From Balaenoptera acutorostrata (Eukaryota > Chordata > Mammalia > Artiodactyla > Balaenopteridae): 64,000 nt of DNA. A program made the translations under genes and the position numbers. The stretch is from contig NC_080071.1 of the NCBI RefSeq assembly GCF_949987535.1, forward strand, positions 22,157,032 through 22,221,031, written 5' to 3'. The notes below the pieces were generated by a model that did no database searches, was not told where the DNA came from, and saw nothing but the letters and a program-made list of their open reading frames with translations. Below are positions 1 to 11,809 of this stretch, one piece after another (the first letter of the stretch is position 1; each line of letters starts with the position of its first letter).

Positions 1-328
1 TCTGGCAGCCACAGGGCTCCAAGCTGGCTTTGCTGAATTCCTTCTGCATTTGTCAGAGAGCTACAGAGTCTCAGAATGTTAGAGCAGCAGGAAGGGCCTT
101 TAGAGAGCCAAGTCCAACCCCACTCCATTGTCTCTCGACCCTTTCTTCAGTCAGTCAATAGATTTGTACTGAGCATCTACCCTGGGTAAGGCACGATGCT
201 AGGTGCTAGTTACAGAGCAGCTTTCCAGAGTGACAGTGGGTCACCTCCACATTTCTGAGTAGGCATCCAGATGATCTCCCATGAGCACTGATAGCTTATG
301 TTTTACTTAGAAACAATTCTTTAATATA
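1..328. other. Intergenic, with an old repeat scrap
   Basis: About 130-240 carries the 'tactgagcatctacc...gatgctaggtgct' wording typical of a very common ancient mammalian repeat. The rest is unrecognised. Confidence 0.5.
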
Positions 329-834
329 CGTGTTCTTCACCTGAGGTCTATCTATTAACAGCACCTTGCGGGGTGGGGGGGAGGTCCATGACCTTGGAAG
401 GGGAAATAAGTTGTATCTTCATTTGCACTATCCCAAACTGAAATTAAACATTTCCTCCATTATAAATGTAGACAAGAAACCACTGTCATTATCAGTACCT
501 GGAATTCTCACCAAGAGGAATCACACATATTTTTCATATCACTTTATAGTTGTTGCAGGTATCTCAAAATGTTGTCAACACTTATCATTGTGTCCAAATC
601 ACAGTAGTCACTAGACCTGCCACTGGGCTTTGATAAAGTGTTAATAAAGAGGTATGTGTGTTACTATAACAAAAATTTGTTTTTCAGTATTTTGATAGCT
701 ATTTTTCAATCTAATTGGCTTTCTCTCTAATTGTATGTATTTTATTTCAGAAATTATTTTTCTGAAATGGGGTCCATAGGTTCTATTAGATAGTCAAAGA
801 GGTTCATGTCACACCAAAAAAGTTCAGAACCCCT
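329..834. mobile_element. hAT/Charlie-like DNA transposon relic
   Basis: The ends form degenerate inverted repeats: 'tgttcttcacctgaggtc' near 331-348 and 'gttcagaacccct' at 822-834. The latter is the complement of the 'aggggttcttaac' start known from non-autonomous Charlie-type elements. There is no transposase frame, so it is non-autonomous or internally decayed. The exact family is uncertain. Confidence 0.45.
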
Positions 835-2030
835 AAGTAAGGAAAGGAAACTAGTCATGCTGGCTGAAGACCCTTTTTCTAGACCTTCAAAAATCCACTG
901 AAATGTTCTTCATCCCTTTATCCCTGAAATGAGACTGAGACATCAGATATACAGATGCAGGCCACAGAGTTGTTCTTGGATCACCCAATTAAATGTATAA
1001 GTTGGCCTTGTGAAAGGTAAAACAAGCATGACCTGAATAAGGTATAGTATTTAAGAGTTATGTGGTCAATTTTGACTACCATTGATGTTGGTTAGGCCAA
1101 TACTTCCAGATCTTCCTGAACCCCAAAGTTAAGAGAGACCCTGAGTTTTGAGAGGGGCCAGAGAGGAGTCCCAACAATGATTTCAGGGTTGAAAACAAAA
1201 AGTTCTTAAAGAAAGTTTTAAAGAAATGTATACAAATAATTAATGCATTGATTTATACGTCTTAAATTCAACATTCATTCAACCTTCACTGTGGGTATAA
1301 CATCCCTACTCTACCTACTGATTCCCATTCGGGCAACAAATTGAATATTTTGTTAAATTAAGTAAATTTGGCTCTTTTATTTTTCAAAGAATTGGATAGA
1401 AAAAAATAAAGGAGCTGATAATATCTATAAGAAGAAGAGATATCGTGAACTTAGAAGCCATTAGGTAGAAAGCAGCACATATTTAGCCTCATATGGATGC
1501 TCATTGAACTGTAGGTTTACTTATGAAAGAAAAGAGCCAAATTAAAGAATATGTATTAGAAGCACACCACTGAAGACCATGCAGAGGATAGGTAGAATGG
1601 GATTGTGGGTATAAATCTTTTTAACTCTCTGGGAACAGAATCTCCCTCCCCGCCTCTCAAGGAATTATTTTGATCAGCTTTTATACCCTTAACTCCATAC
1701 ATGTTTTCAGGAAAACAGGACTGTCTGCTTTTAAACAGACAACTTAAAATATTTATATTTCACGTTGCCAACTCCCACCTCCACAAACAACAGTAATAAT
1801 TCCAGTACCAATAATATTATTTCCATCACTCTCCAAACCTGCCCATCCCTATGCCAGGCTTCTCAGTTCGAGTAAGTGATTAAAATAATCTTTAATCCAC
1901 TTTATGATGTCTTTAAGTAATCTCTTATTTCCCAGTCCTTTTTCCTCCCTTTACCCATTACACAACTGGCTAAAACACTACTTTTGTATGTCAACTATCT
2001 TTGGTGATTCCCCATAACCTACAGAATACA
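835..2030. other. Intergenic AT-rich sequence
   Basis: No repeat family or gene recognised. A small hairpin (GTCTG, 8-base spacer, CAGAC) lies near 1,725-1,742. Confidence 0.5.
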
Positions 2031-2483
2031 TTCCAAATACCTTAACCTGATATTCAAAGCCTTCCATAACTTTGCCCTGATCTATTGTTATAACTTATTG
2101 CGCATGACTTTCCTATGAAAACTATGGCTTCTGCCAAACAGGTTTTTCCCTATTTCCAAGCAACCCATTTTTACCAATTTCTGCTCATTCCTTTACCCTT
2201 GTTGCAAATGCCTGCACTCATCCACCACATCTGCTTAGATTAAATATATCCTGTGCATTCTTAATTCTCAAGCTCAAGTCCAATCTCTTTCTAAGTATCT
2301 TGGCCACAATGCCTGCCTTACATGAATTTCCATAGTCCTAAATCTATTACTCATTTGGGATTTGTTATGAACTATATTGAAGTTGTGGCATTTATTTTTT
2401 AAGTAAATTGTATTTCTTTTTTTTTTTTTTTTTGAAGCGAGAACTAGTACAATTTCAAGCACACAGCAAGTGTTCAATAAACC
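2031..2483 (+). mobile_element. L2 LINE 3' fragment
   Basis: Diverged L2 wording ending in 'agcacacagcaagtgttcaataaa', the typical L2 tail. A run of 17 T at 2,417-2,433 interrupts it. Confidence 0.55.
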
Positions 2484-2625
2484 CTGGCCTTGTCATTTAC
2501 TGATTATTTAATCTTGGGTCCATAACTTGACTTATCTAGCCCTTAGTCTTCTCACTGATAAAGTAAGAATAATTGCTACCCAGCAACGTTGTTGTTAGAA
2601 TTAGAGATAATATATGTCAAGGGTC
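2484..2625 (+). mobile_element. MIR SINE
   Basis: Carries the MIR core layout: '..cttgtcatttactgat', then '..ttctcactgataaagtaagaataattgctacc' in diverged form. Confidence 0.55.
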
Positions 2626-2751
2626 TTTTGTAACAGATAATTAATGAGACATCCCCACCCTAAAGCAGGTTATCATCTTGTTGGAGAAATAGATATAAAT
2701 TTTAAAAGGCAAATTGATATGGGGAAGAATAGTAACAAGGAGCTAGATGAC

Positions 2752-2942
2752 TTAATTTTCCTCCAAACTTAGCCTCCCCTTTCCCCTTTGGTAACTATAA
2801 GTTTGTTTTCTATGTCTGTGAGTCTGTTTCTGTTTTGTAAATAATCTGTTTCGTGTTTTAGATGCCACATATAAGGGATATCATATAATATTTGTCTTTC
2901 TCTGTTTGACTTACTTCACTTAGTATGATAATCTCTAAATTG
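2752..2942 (-). mobile_element. L1 3' end fragment
   Basis: The complement of the L1 ORF2-end/3' UTR wording 'agtgaagtaagtcaaacagagaaagacaaatattatatgatatc' is visible in pieces, followed in L1 sense by the 'acagactcacagacatagaaaac' region. Confidence 0.7.
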
Positions 2943-3720
2943 GAATTATTTGTTACTGCAGCTTATGTTAGCCTTAGCTGACGATGCAGATAACAATAAA
3001 AGAAGACTTCATTAAAGAGAACACAGGGAGAAGGGATTTGCTAATTTAATGAGGGAAAGAAGAGCAGCATCTCATGGGCTTCGGGCATTAGGATGTCATC
3101 TCAGCAATGACAAGGAACTTACTAAAGTTGTCCTGCTCTGACATTCTGAATTAGAGTTGACATTAGGGCAACCGGAGGGAGATTCCTCAGGTGTCAGACC
3201 AAACCTGACTTCCTTCCCACTCCTCACTTTTCTAATTTGACCCTGACATGGGGAGGGCAGCACTAGATCCAATGGAAAGTAGTATTTCTGGGGCTCCCAC
3301 CAGATCACTGAGTGTGTTAAATGTCAATCACAGGAATTTGGCTTTTCATCTGCAGGTGATGGGAGTCTAATGAGATGACAACAGTGCAGTAAGAATGACT
3401 GTTGGACCTAGAGCCATGATTTAGATGGACTTGAGGTGAGAGAAAGGCATTAATGAAGCTGGGCAAGAGGTGAGGGTATCTGATCTAGTGCAGGGCATTG
3501 AGAGTGAAGAGGGGTGGACATTTTAGAGATCAAATTCATGTGACTGATTTACAGACTTCCTACTATTTGATGTCACTCTTGTCCTTTATATTACACCTGA
3601 AATCAGTGAACCTTCCAAAAAGGAATCCAAAATTATCTCCACTCTCACTATCAACTCATCACAGAGTCTGCTTGTCCTCCATCTAATTGCCAAGCCCACT
3701 TATCTATCATAATAATAAAT
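2943..3720. other. Intergenic with possible ancient repeat
   Basis: About 3,310-3,530 resembles the internal part of an old unnamed repeat ('gatgggagtctaatgagatg...gacttgaggtgagag'). 3,096-3,308 is open on the minus strand without a recognisable product. Confidence 0.4.
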
Positions 3721-4670
3721 GATAATAGTAGTTACTTAGCAACTACTATGCCTGGCATTGTGCTAAGCATCTTGTATACAGTAGACCCCCTTATCCATGG
3801 CGGATATACTTCAAGACCCCCCAGTGGATGCCTGAAACCACGGATAGTACTGACCCCTATATGTACTGTATTTTTTCCTAAACACACATACATATGATAA
3901 AATTTAATTTATAAATTAGGCACAGTAAGAGATTAACAACAATAACTAATAACAAAATAGAACAATTATAACAATATACTGCAGTAAAAGTTATGTGCAT
4001 GTGGTCTCTCTCTCTCTCAAAATATCTTGTACAAATTTAATGCATTTTCTGGCTTAACTAAGCACTTATTACACACTGTGGCCATAACTTTTGCAGTTTA
4101 AAGTGTGACAATAAAACTAGCACAATGTTTTTTCTTCTTCACAATTTCATGGATAGAAGATTCCTTCTTACCATAGATCCTAACTACTGCAGCATGTGAT
4201 TTTTTTTTTCTTTCCTTGTTAAGTTGAGAACTTTCACCTTTTCACTTAGAGGAAGGACTTTGCGGCTTCTCCTTGGTGTATCCGAATTGCCAGCGTCACT
4301 ACTCTTGAGTTTTGGGGCCATTATTAAGTAAAATAAGGGTTACTTGAACACAAGCACTGTGATACCTCCACAGTTGATCTGATCTGATAACCAAGACGGC
4401 TAATAAATGACTAACGGTTGGGATGTGCTGGACAAAGGGATGATTCGCATCCCGGGCGGGACAGAGCAGAACAGGATGAGATTTCATCACGCTACTCAGA
4501 AGAGCACACAATTTAAAACCGAGGAATGGCTTATTTCTGAAATTTTCCATCTAATATTTTCAGACTGGGATTGACCACGGGTAACTGAAACTGTGGAGAG
4601 CAAAACTGAGAACAAGGGGGGATGACTGTACATTTTTTTCATTTAACCCTAACTGTGAATGGGCCATTTG
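3721..4670 (+). mobile_element. MIR SINE split by a Tigger-like element
   Basis: 3,721-3,778 ('actatgcctggcattgtgct') and 4,629-4,670 ('catttaaccctaactgtgaa') are the two halves of one MIR. The DNA transposon between them occupies a TA target. Confidence 0.6.
3779..4628. mobile_element. Tigger-like (pogo/Tc1 class) DNA transposon
   Basis: 850-bp element. Its left end CAGTAGACCCCCTTATCC and the complement of its right end, CAGTCATCCCCCCTTGTTC, are imperfect terminal inverted repeats. Both sides are flanked by TA, the Tc1/mariner-type target duplication. Just inside are the long known sub-terminal stretches 'aagaccccccagtggatgcc' and 'attgaccacgggtaactgaa'. An 83-codon minus-strand frame near 4,299-4,550 is all that is open, so it is non-functional. 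The family name (Tigger7-like) is from memory. Confidence 0.75.
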
Positions 4671-5324
4671 TTAAACTAATGTCTCTGAGCTCCAGACCCA
4701 GCCCTCTAGACCCTGCTTTGCAATGCTGAAACCAGGACTCTGCAAACCACATTTCTGCTTTGCCAGCTGCTTCGTGTTAGGCTCTGCCAACAGGAGCCAT
4801 GGAAGGAGGCTGCAAGGCCGGGGGAGGGAGAAGGGACCTGTCTCTTCTTGTCTGATTCCTGTTCCAGAGTCTCCCAAGCAGCACCTCCCAGCCCTGGCAG
4901 TGGAGTTCATTGCAATAATGAGGGTTGCTGTTTTTTCAACACTCAGAACCAGGAGGCAGAACCAGCCTTCTCACGCTCACTCAGAGACCCCAGTGCCAGC
5001 CCAGCAATGCCCCTCCTCAGAGCTCTGAGTCTTGGCCCTTTGAGAACCCTCCTTAAATTTCTACATTAATAATTCCAGATCCCTCCTTTTTTTCTCCCAA
5101 TCGTAATGGTGGGAGCTACTTCCTACAGTTGCTACCTCAGTGATACTGTAGTATCTTTTTACCCTTTCAGATGTCTAGGTAGAAACTTTGTACCCAGTCA
5201 ACAATTTCTTATAGTTAATTCTTTCTGTTGAAATAACTGGTGTAGTTTCTGTCTCCTGCTGGGACTCCACCTGGTACAGTGAGGTAAATATTCTCTTTCT
5301 TTCCTTTCATAAATAAGATAGCTG
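4671..5324. other. Intergenic
   Basis: Nothing recognised. Frames open on both strands at 4,671-5,069 are antisense mirrors of each other. Confidence 0.5.
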
Positions 5325-5475
5325 ATGTTTGGTATTAAGAGCCATTAAGTAACTTGCCCAATGTCATGCTGCTAATAATTGAATTCAAGTCAGGATTCAG
5401 ATCCCCCTTTTTAACTCCAGAGCCCTGGTCGTAACTCCCATGTTGGGTCTCATTATCTTGCTCACTTTTGTGAGC
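5325..5475 (+). mobile_element. MIR SINE
   Basis: 'aagtaacttgcccaatgtcatgctgct' in pieces, then 'gaattcaagtcaggattcag', the MIR 3' core. Confidence 0.6.
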
Positions 5476-7225
5476 ACTTGTCTCCTTTGTATCCCCTCTG
5501 CCGCCCCTCTGGGTGCAGGATAGCAGGCCCAGGGAGGGGGTGGTGTAGACGGCATGAGTGCAGCCTGGTCTGGGGCCAGAGAGATGGCCCGTCCAGCTGC
5601 TGCTGGGGCCCACACCTGCCATGTCGAGAGTTCAAGACCGGGCATCCCAGGAAGCACTTTGCAGCCCTGCCTGAGGGTTCTCTCTGCTTCACGTGGAGAG
5701 AAATGGAGCACCAGGGTGTGCAGTCAGGACAGCCAGGAACCCGGGGCAGGGGTGGGGGGCAGGGGTGGGGGGCACGCCTGGCAGGAGCGAGCAGGCGCTG
5801 GGATCTGCTGGGGGCTCCCAAGTGTTCGGCCTGTGTGTTTGAGAAGGAAGCTGAGGCTTTAAATCTTGGTCCTCCATGAATTAAGCCAGCCCAGGGTGAT
5901 GGGGTTTTGCTTAGCCCCATAGCTGGAAGGCCCTTCTTCAGACCAAACAGGCAGAACAATGCAAACAGCCCATCCTCCGAGCCACCGGTTTCCAGGCCTG
6001 GGAGTTTCCTGCAGGTCAGACGTGGAGGCCGGTGCTGTGGGTGAGGCTGAGACTGGTGGGATGGGGAAGGAGGTGAGCCCCAGCCCCGCGGCTCCCTCCC
6101 TGAACCGTCCTTGCTGACTGCTCAGCAGAGGCTGGAGGGGAGCGGAAAGCTGCTCGAGGCCTAACCCGGCCTGCCCTCCGCCTCGAGCCCCTGCCTTCTA
6201 CTCCATCTGGCTCTGGGTGGGATGACAAGGCTGATACCCGGAAGGTGGTTGGGAGTGGTCTGGGGGCAGGCAGGACCCTCATGTCCCTCACAATGTCCTT
6301 GCTCCCATTTCACAGATTGAGAGAGAGAGGCTGGGAGGATCAGTCATCTGCAGACAGCTGAGCATTGTGGGAGGGGCCAGGCCGTTGACTGTGCCCCTGA
6401 TGTCGATGGACATGATTAACTGAAGAATCCAAAGGTTGCTTACAGTGTTTCAGGCGCTGGATGAAGGTGCCTGCTTAATTCAGGTAACTCGCATAGTGGG
6501 GAATCTGGGCAAACAATTCCTTTGTTGGCATTGTAGATTTGTCTAATTATTATGACAATTTCCTAAGAGGTAAAAGTAAAGTGTCTTGAGGAAGGGGTAC
6601 CTCCTTTTCTAATTTCGCATAAAGGTACCACACGGGTACTATCTGTCTCCTTGGATCACGCCCCTCCGCACACACATGCCCCGCTATTGATTTCTGTTTG
6701 CGTCTATTGGTGTCTCTATCCAGTAGTTGCACAGAGCTCTTTTCTTTCCTCTTGGGGAGGGAAATTGGGGAAGCAGCTGCTGGAGGAAGGAACTGGTGTG
6801 TTCTCTATCCTCCTCCTGTTTGGAGGATTCCGAACTCTGGTCATGGGGGTGGTGGGAGGTGGCCAAAGGAGACAAAGGCTGCTCAGGAAGCCTCGGGAGG
6901 CGAAGTGTGGCCAGTGAACTGCCTCGGGCCCAGTGACAGCCACTTGGGAAGGAGTCCCTCTCCTCTCTGCCCGGCGCCCGGGACTCTTCTGCCCCCAAGG
7001 ACTGCGGGCCTCGGGATCGGGAACCCTGCCCACCCCAGGATGGCTGGTGGCAGAGAGGTTGCCCGGAGCTTTGTGAGTGAGGAACAGGGACCAGGGGGCC
7101 CCCGGGATGAGAGATGCTAATTGTCTTTGTGGCCATAACTACACACCTCACAGATTTAGAAGCCAACCCCTGGGCAATATCTGGGAGACCTTTGGGCGAT
7201 GCTGAGATCTTGCTGCTTTTCAGTC
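5476..7225. other. GC-rich intergenic block
   Basis: Markedly GC-rich without CpG-island density. It contains a perfect tandem pair of 'aggggtggggggc' at 5,749-5,774. Open frames up to 165 codons occur on both strands in several frames at once (5,397-5,959; 6,684-7,166), which is expected from low stop-codon density. No conserved protein was recognised. Confidence 0.5.
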
Positions 7226-7229
7226 ACCA

Positions 7230-7575
7230 AATTTTCAGGGAGTGTTGGGGAAGTTTATCCAGTGTGGTCAGGGTGGTCTTCTCTAAGGAGGTGACATTTT
7301 ATCTCAAATGACTCTAGAGGAGGAGTGCACGGGGGTAAGGGGCATTTCAGGAGGAAAGAACAAGTTCAAAGGCCTTGAGGCTGGAGCATGCAGTCTGCTC
7401 TGTGTGCCAGGACCGTCAGGTGGGCTGGGGCCATGGGTTCGGGGAGAGTGATGGAGGTGGGGCAGAGAGCTAGCAGGGGACCAGACCTTGAAGGTCCGAG
7501 AGAGCACTTGGGTTTCCCTCTCGATGAAATAGAAAGCATTAGAGGGTTTTGAGCAGAGGAGTAACGTGAGATGTG
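7230..7575 (+). mobile_element. Ancient interspersed repeat, family not assigned
   Basis: Carries 'ggaggtgacatttt', 'aaaggccttgaggctggagcatg' and 'gggttttgagcagaggagtaac', phrases shared with several other copies here (11,810; 13,862; 19,391; 37,430). I recognise the repeat as widespread in mammals but will not name it. Confidence 0.6.
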
Positions 7576-7599
7576 ATGTATGCAGATAAGGCTTTTAAA

Positions 7600-7690
7600 T
7601 CAGCATCCATTTGAGGTTTGCCGATAGCAACCTTTGGTGGAGATAATTGGGATTTGAACCCAAGCTGAATGAGCCATGCTTTTTATCACC
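7600..7690 (+). mobile_element. MIR-like fragment
   Basis: 'tgggatttgaacccaagctg' is the MIR 3' core. Confidence 0.5.
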
Positions 7691-9597
7691 AATGGCTTCT
7701 GCCTCTCCACTGCTGAAAAAACTCATTATGCCGCAATAACCTTTCCCTTCTAGCCTAGTCATAGACGTGACAGAACCTTCCATTCCTGCCAAGTCCCTTC
7801 TGACCTCCCAGGAATGTATTTCACTGCAATCATCCTTCCCACTTTCTGGAACGCCCACCTGTCTGCATTCTCCAGGGGATGCAAATGCCTCTGGGTTAAG
7901 GATCTTATCTCAATTTATTGGGAGACCCTCCAGGTTTCCAGAGATCCAGTCCGATTAAAGCCTGCACATTTATTTCATTAAAAACAAGTCCAAATGCTGA
8001 GGCTTGGGAGATTGCCTGCCTGGTAATACAAATCTATAAATCCCTCTTCCTCCTGCTTCCAGGCTGACTGTAAATACCCTGAAAATTCAGCTTCATTGGA
8101 AATGTTTTGACCATTCCGCTTCTGGCTCAATGGGTAGTAATAAATAAAAATGAAAAGTGGTGGGAGAAAAACTGGATTCCATTTATTTAAAGCTTAACGT
8201 GGCTCAGCTCGGAGAGGGTGGCTAAGGACGGCTGGCTTGTTCCTGTCGTGTCTGACTCACTCTTCTCATTCCTAACCCAGGCCCTCAGGGTCTGGACAGC
8301 CATCTCCGGCCTCCGTGATGATTCACCTTCAGCTCCGAAGGTGGTGGGGACAGATGAATCACCATCGTTTCAGAAGGAACAGCTAATGGAAAGAAGCTAG
8401 TTTTGTGATCTGACTAAGGCAATTATACATTCCCAACCCATAGGAAGCGCCGGCATTCACAAAGTCTACCCAGCCTGCAAGGGAACGGGATATCAGAGGC
8501 TGGGGGTATTCTAGGAAACTTGGATGTATGGCTGACAAAAGTCATATGAATTTGAAGTCAGGGTCTTGGGATAGCCTGAACTCTCTAAAAGGAGGGTTAC
8601 CCTACAAGGACTGATATGTTTCCTAAAGCATACATTGCCTTCCTGGTAACAGCAGCTGTAGTGATGCAACAATAATGATTGCAGTGCACCAAATAGTCCC
8701 GAGATGCTGAAGTCCAAGGCCTTCGCCTGACAATCCCTGGGAGATCCATTTGTGAAGTCAACTCTGAGACAGGCAGACTTCCCAGAGCTGGTGGCCATGC
8801 TGCCTGGATTCCACGTGGGACCAACCTGACCAGCTGGTCTGCTGAGTGGCCCCAGGGAGGCCCATCTAAGGAGGGGTAAATGAGGTGTAGCTGTGAGCTC
8901 CTTACTCAGCTGCAGCAGACATCTGCCACTCTATGACCATTTTCATCCTCTTTAGTCACAAAAACCAACCCTCCCCTCTACCCCACACTGACCCAGGGCT
9001 TTCTTTTCTGACCGTTCAGAGGTCCCTGGGCTACTCAATGATGGCAGTAGCCCATTGCTTTTAGGCTAGCTTTTAAGTGTCCATCCTGCCCACTGATGAA
9101 CTTGGCAGTGACGTTTTCAGGGCTCACCACTGTGGCCCTAGGCTGTGTTGATTTCTATCCTGTGGTAACTTAACACACAAACACGCATGGGCGCACACAC
9201 CCCACAGACCGTACCCACACATGCACACTCAGAGGTTCCCCATCAATGGGACAAAACCAAATGTGGGAATCTTTTCTTGAGTGGGGACAGCTAGACCACC
9301 ACAAAAGGTAGAGTTGTTGCATTAACTTCTTATTGTACTTAGAATTCAGCTCTGTTTAAGTAGCATTGTTTTCTTTTTCCTGGGGGTGTTGATGGGAAAG
9401 GACCTGGTTCTCTCCATATCATTAGGAACGTTCCTCCTGCACACCACACTCCAGGGCTTTACCTCTGGAGGTGCGCTTCAAAGTTAGAAAGAACACTCCA
9501 TTCTTGTTGGCTTTCGCTTCTTTCATGCAACAGATGTTCAGCACCTACTATGTGTAAGATCCCCGTGAGGCTTCGGAAGATGTAAAAATGCATAATC
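7691..9597. other. Intergenic, largely free of recognised repeats
   Basis: 7,960-8,200 is AT-rich and looks conserved-element-like (runs such as 'gtaataaataaaaatgaaaag'). A CA-rich patch lies at 9,170-9,230. No gene seen. Confidence 0.45.
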
Positions 9598-9820
9598 CTA
9601 CTAAGTGAAGTAAGTCAGACAGAGAAAGACAAATATCATATGATATTGCTTATATGCAGAATCTTAAAAGAAAATGATACAAATGAACTTATTTACAAAA
9701 CAGAAACAGACTCACAGACTTAGAGAACAAACTTATGGTTACCAGGGGGGAAGGGTGGGGAGAGGGATAGATTGGGAGTTTGGGTTGACGTGTATACACT
9801 GCTATATTTAAGATAGATAA

Positions 9821-10144
9821 CCACTTCGTCCCAGCTTCCTCCTTCCCCCTTGTGTCCTCAAGTCCATTCTCTATGTCTAGAGTAGCATTGACATATATAC
9901 ACTACCAAATGTAAAATAGTTAGCTAATGGGAAGCAGCAGCATAGCACAGGGAGATCAGCTCCGTGCTTTGCGATGACCTAGAGGGGTGGGATAGGGAGG
10001 GTGGGATAGGGAGGGTGGGAGGGAGGCTCAAGAGGGAAGGGATATGGGGACACGTGTATGCATATGGTTGATTCACTTTGTTATACAACAGAAACTAACA
10101 CAGTATTGTGAAGCAATTATACTCCAGTAAAGATCTATTTAAAA
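9821..10144 (+). mobile_element. Twin-primed (5'-inverted) L1 3' UTR insertion
   Basis: 9,821-9,878 is L1 3' UTR in antisense ('cacttcgtcccagc...ccattctctatgtct'). From about 9,879 the same 3' UTR continues in sense ('agagtagcattgacatatat') to a poly(A) at 10,141. In sense order the two pieces abut with little or no loss, the mark of twin priming. The target-site duplication is AAGATAGATAA (9,810-9,820) versus AAAATAGATAA (10,145-10,155). Confidence 0.8.
9984..10025 (+). repeat. G-rich tandem repeat in L1 3' UTR
   Basis: Two copies of 'gggatagggagggt' followed by more GGG runs; quadruplex-compatible on the L1 sense strand. Confidence 0.7.
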
Positions 10145-10355
10145 AAAATAGATAATGAACAAGGACTTACTGTATTGCACAGGGAAACTCTCCTCAATAT
10201 TCTGTAATAACCTAAATGGAAAAAGAACTTGGAAAAGAACAGATACATGTATATGTAAACTAAATCACTTTGCTGTACACCTGAAACCAACACAACATTG
10301 TTAATCGACTATGCTCCAATATAAAATAAAAATTTAAATAAATAAATACATAAAT

Positions 10356-11809
10356 AAAAATGCATAAGTTCCAGTCTCTGCCCTCTAAGGAAGAAAGCTG
10401 AGTTTCTTTGTTAGTGATGTGGAAGGCAATTACATACATTTATAGTTAACCCCTTAGTAAGTGACTTCGCAGACCCAATCTGAATGGAACCCTTTTGGAC
10501 AATCTGGGGCACTTTCTGTGGGAGTTAACGGTGCCGTGGCAGGGCAGGAAACTCTTTTCCATAGTTTGTAAACTTAGGCAGAATGTGGCCCTTGGGCAGA
10601 AATGATTACAATTAGCTCTTGTTATTAATTATGTCTATTTAAGTGCAGAAGTAGAGCAGCTGGCGGGCTTAGAGCACCATCCCAGCAGCCCATGGAGGTC
10701 TGGGTCCCACAACAGGGCCGTTGTTCTGCCCATCATTGCCTCTGGCTCCCCCTTGGCCTTGGTACTTAATTGCCTCCCAATTGAGTAACTCTGAACCTGT
10801 TTACTGAGCTCCTTGGCAGGGATGTAACCAAATGTCCCCAGGACTCACCAGCCTGTGAGGCCAATTAAATCACATTTTCACTCAAATTCTGCTAGCTGAA
10901 TGCTCCACCTTCATAACGCCAGCCCTCCATGCCTCCCCTTTCTCAAAATCTCTTTACTTATTTGGGGAGGGTCCACAGGATGTATTGAGTGTGCTCAAAA
11001 AACAGTTTACAGCTCGTGCATGGTCATGGCTTGTTGGTCACTGGAAACTGCCACTCTGCTGGTACTCTGTGTGCCAACCCCCCTACTGGGGATCCACGTC
11101 TTGGCTTTGGCCCTACCAGTCTGTCTCCTGTGATCCCTCCTCATGCTGCGACCACCCCACCTTCCTTGCAGAGGTAAGGAAAACGCCCTCACCTGCCCCG
11201 TGTCGTTTTCTATATTCTGCATCCCAAAGCCCCTCTGCTTCTGCCTGGGCATCCACAGCTCCGTCTCGTGCAAACAGGTCCTTAGCTTCTGGCTCTGGCC
11301 TCGTCCTCCCTCAGGGCTCAAGCCCGGCTAGGCCTCCCTCCCTGTCTTGCATACCCTTCCTCTTTCCCCCACTTCTCCCTTAGCACCCATCCCTCATTCA
11401 TTAAACTCTTCCTTGTTCCCTCAGCTGAAAAACAATATGATGCAGCTCAACTGTGCAAATAAATACTTGGAAACTGTGCGTGGGTCCTGGTCTCACATGC
11501 CTGATCTCCACTTAGGCTCAGTGGGCCCTGCTGAGCCTCTAACAAGCAAAGCATTACACGTCTAACATGCATATTCCTTTTTCTGGCATTAGAAAACAGC
11601 TTACAGCTTTGTGGCAGCAAGGTCCTGTGATTCCTTTTCATTAATTTCCCCACAGTTTCCCACAAGGATCAAATGAGACAATGTGGAGAAAGTTGTACCT
11701 AAATTGCCACTGGCCACATCATCGTAATATGAGGTTACGACCCTGCCTACTATAGATGCTCAGTAGATACCATTACAGAATGGCCACTGGCCATGACACT
11801 TACTATTTA
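10356..11809. other. Intergenic, few recognised repeats
   Basis: 10,560-10,680 is AT-rich with TAAT-type homeodomain motifs ('gttattaattatg'). 10,900-11,400 is C-rich and open in several frames on both strands without a recognisable product. Confidence 0.45.

Larger units (their letters stand above)
9598..10355 (+). mobile_element. L1 3' end, interrupted by a younger L1
   Basis: Begins 'ctaagtgaagtaagtcagac' (end of ORF2/start of the 3' UTR) and ends in an A-rich tail after 'gctgtacacctgaaacc' and 'ctatgctccaatataaaata'. The 3' UTR is split between 9,820 and 10,145 by another L1; the two halves join sensibly when that is removed. Confidence 0.85.

Noticed and set aside
5397..5959. Overlapping frames up to 165 codons on both strands
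   Set aside because: GC-rich sequence with few stops, several frames open at once, no recognisable domain, no splice or promoter context.
9984..10025. G-rich direct repeats as a possible CRISPR-like or minisatellite array
   Set aside because: Only about two units, within an L1 3' UTR where this box is normal.
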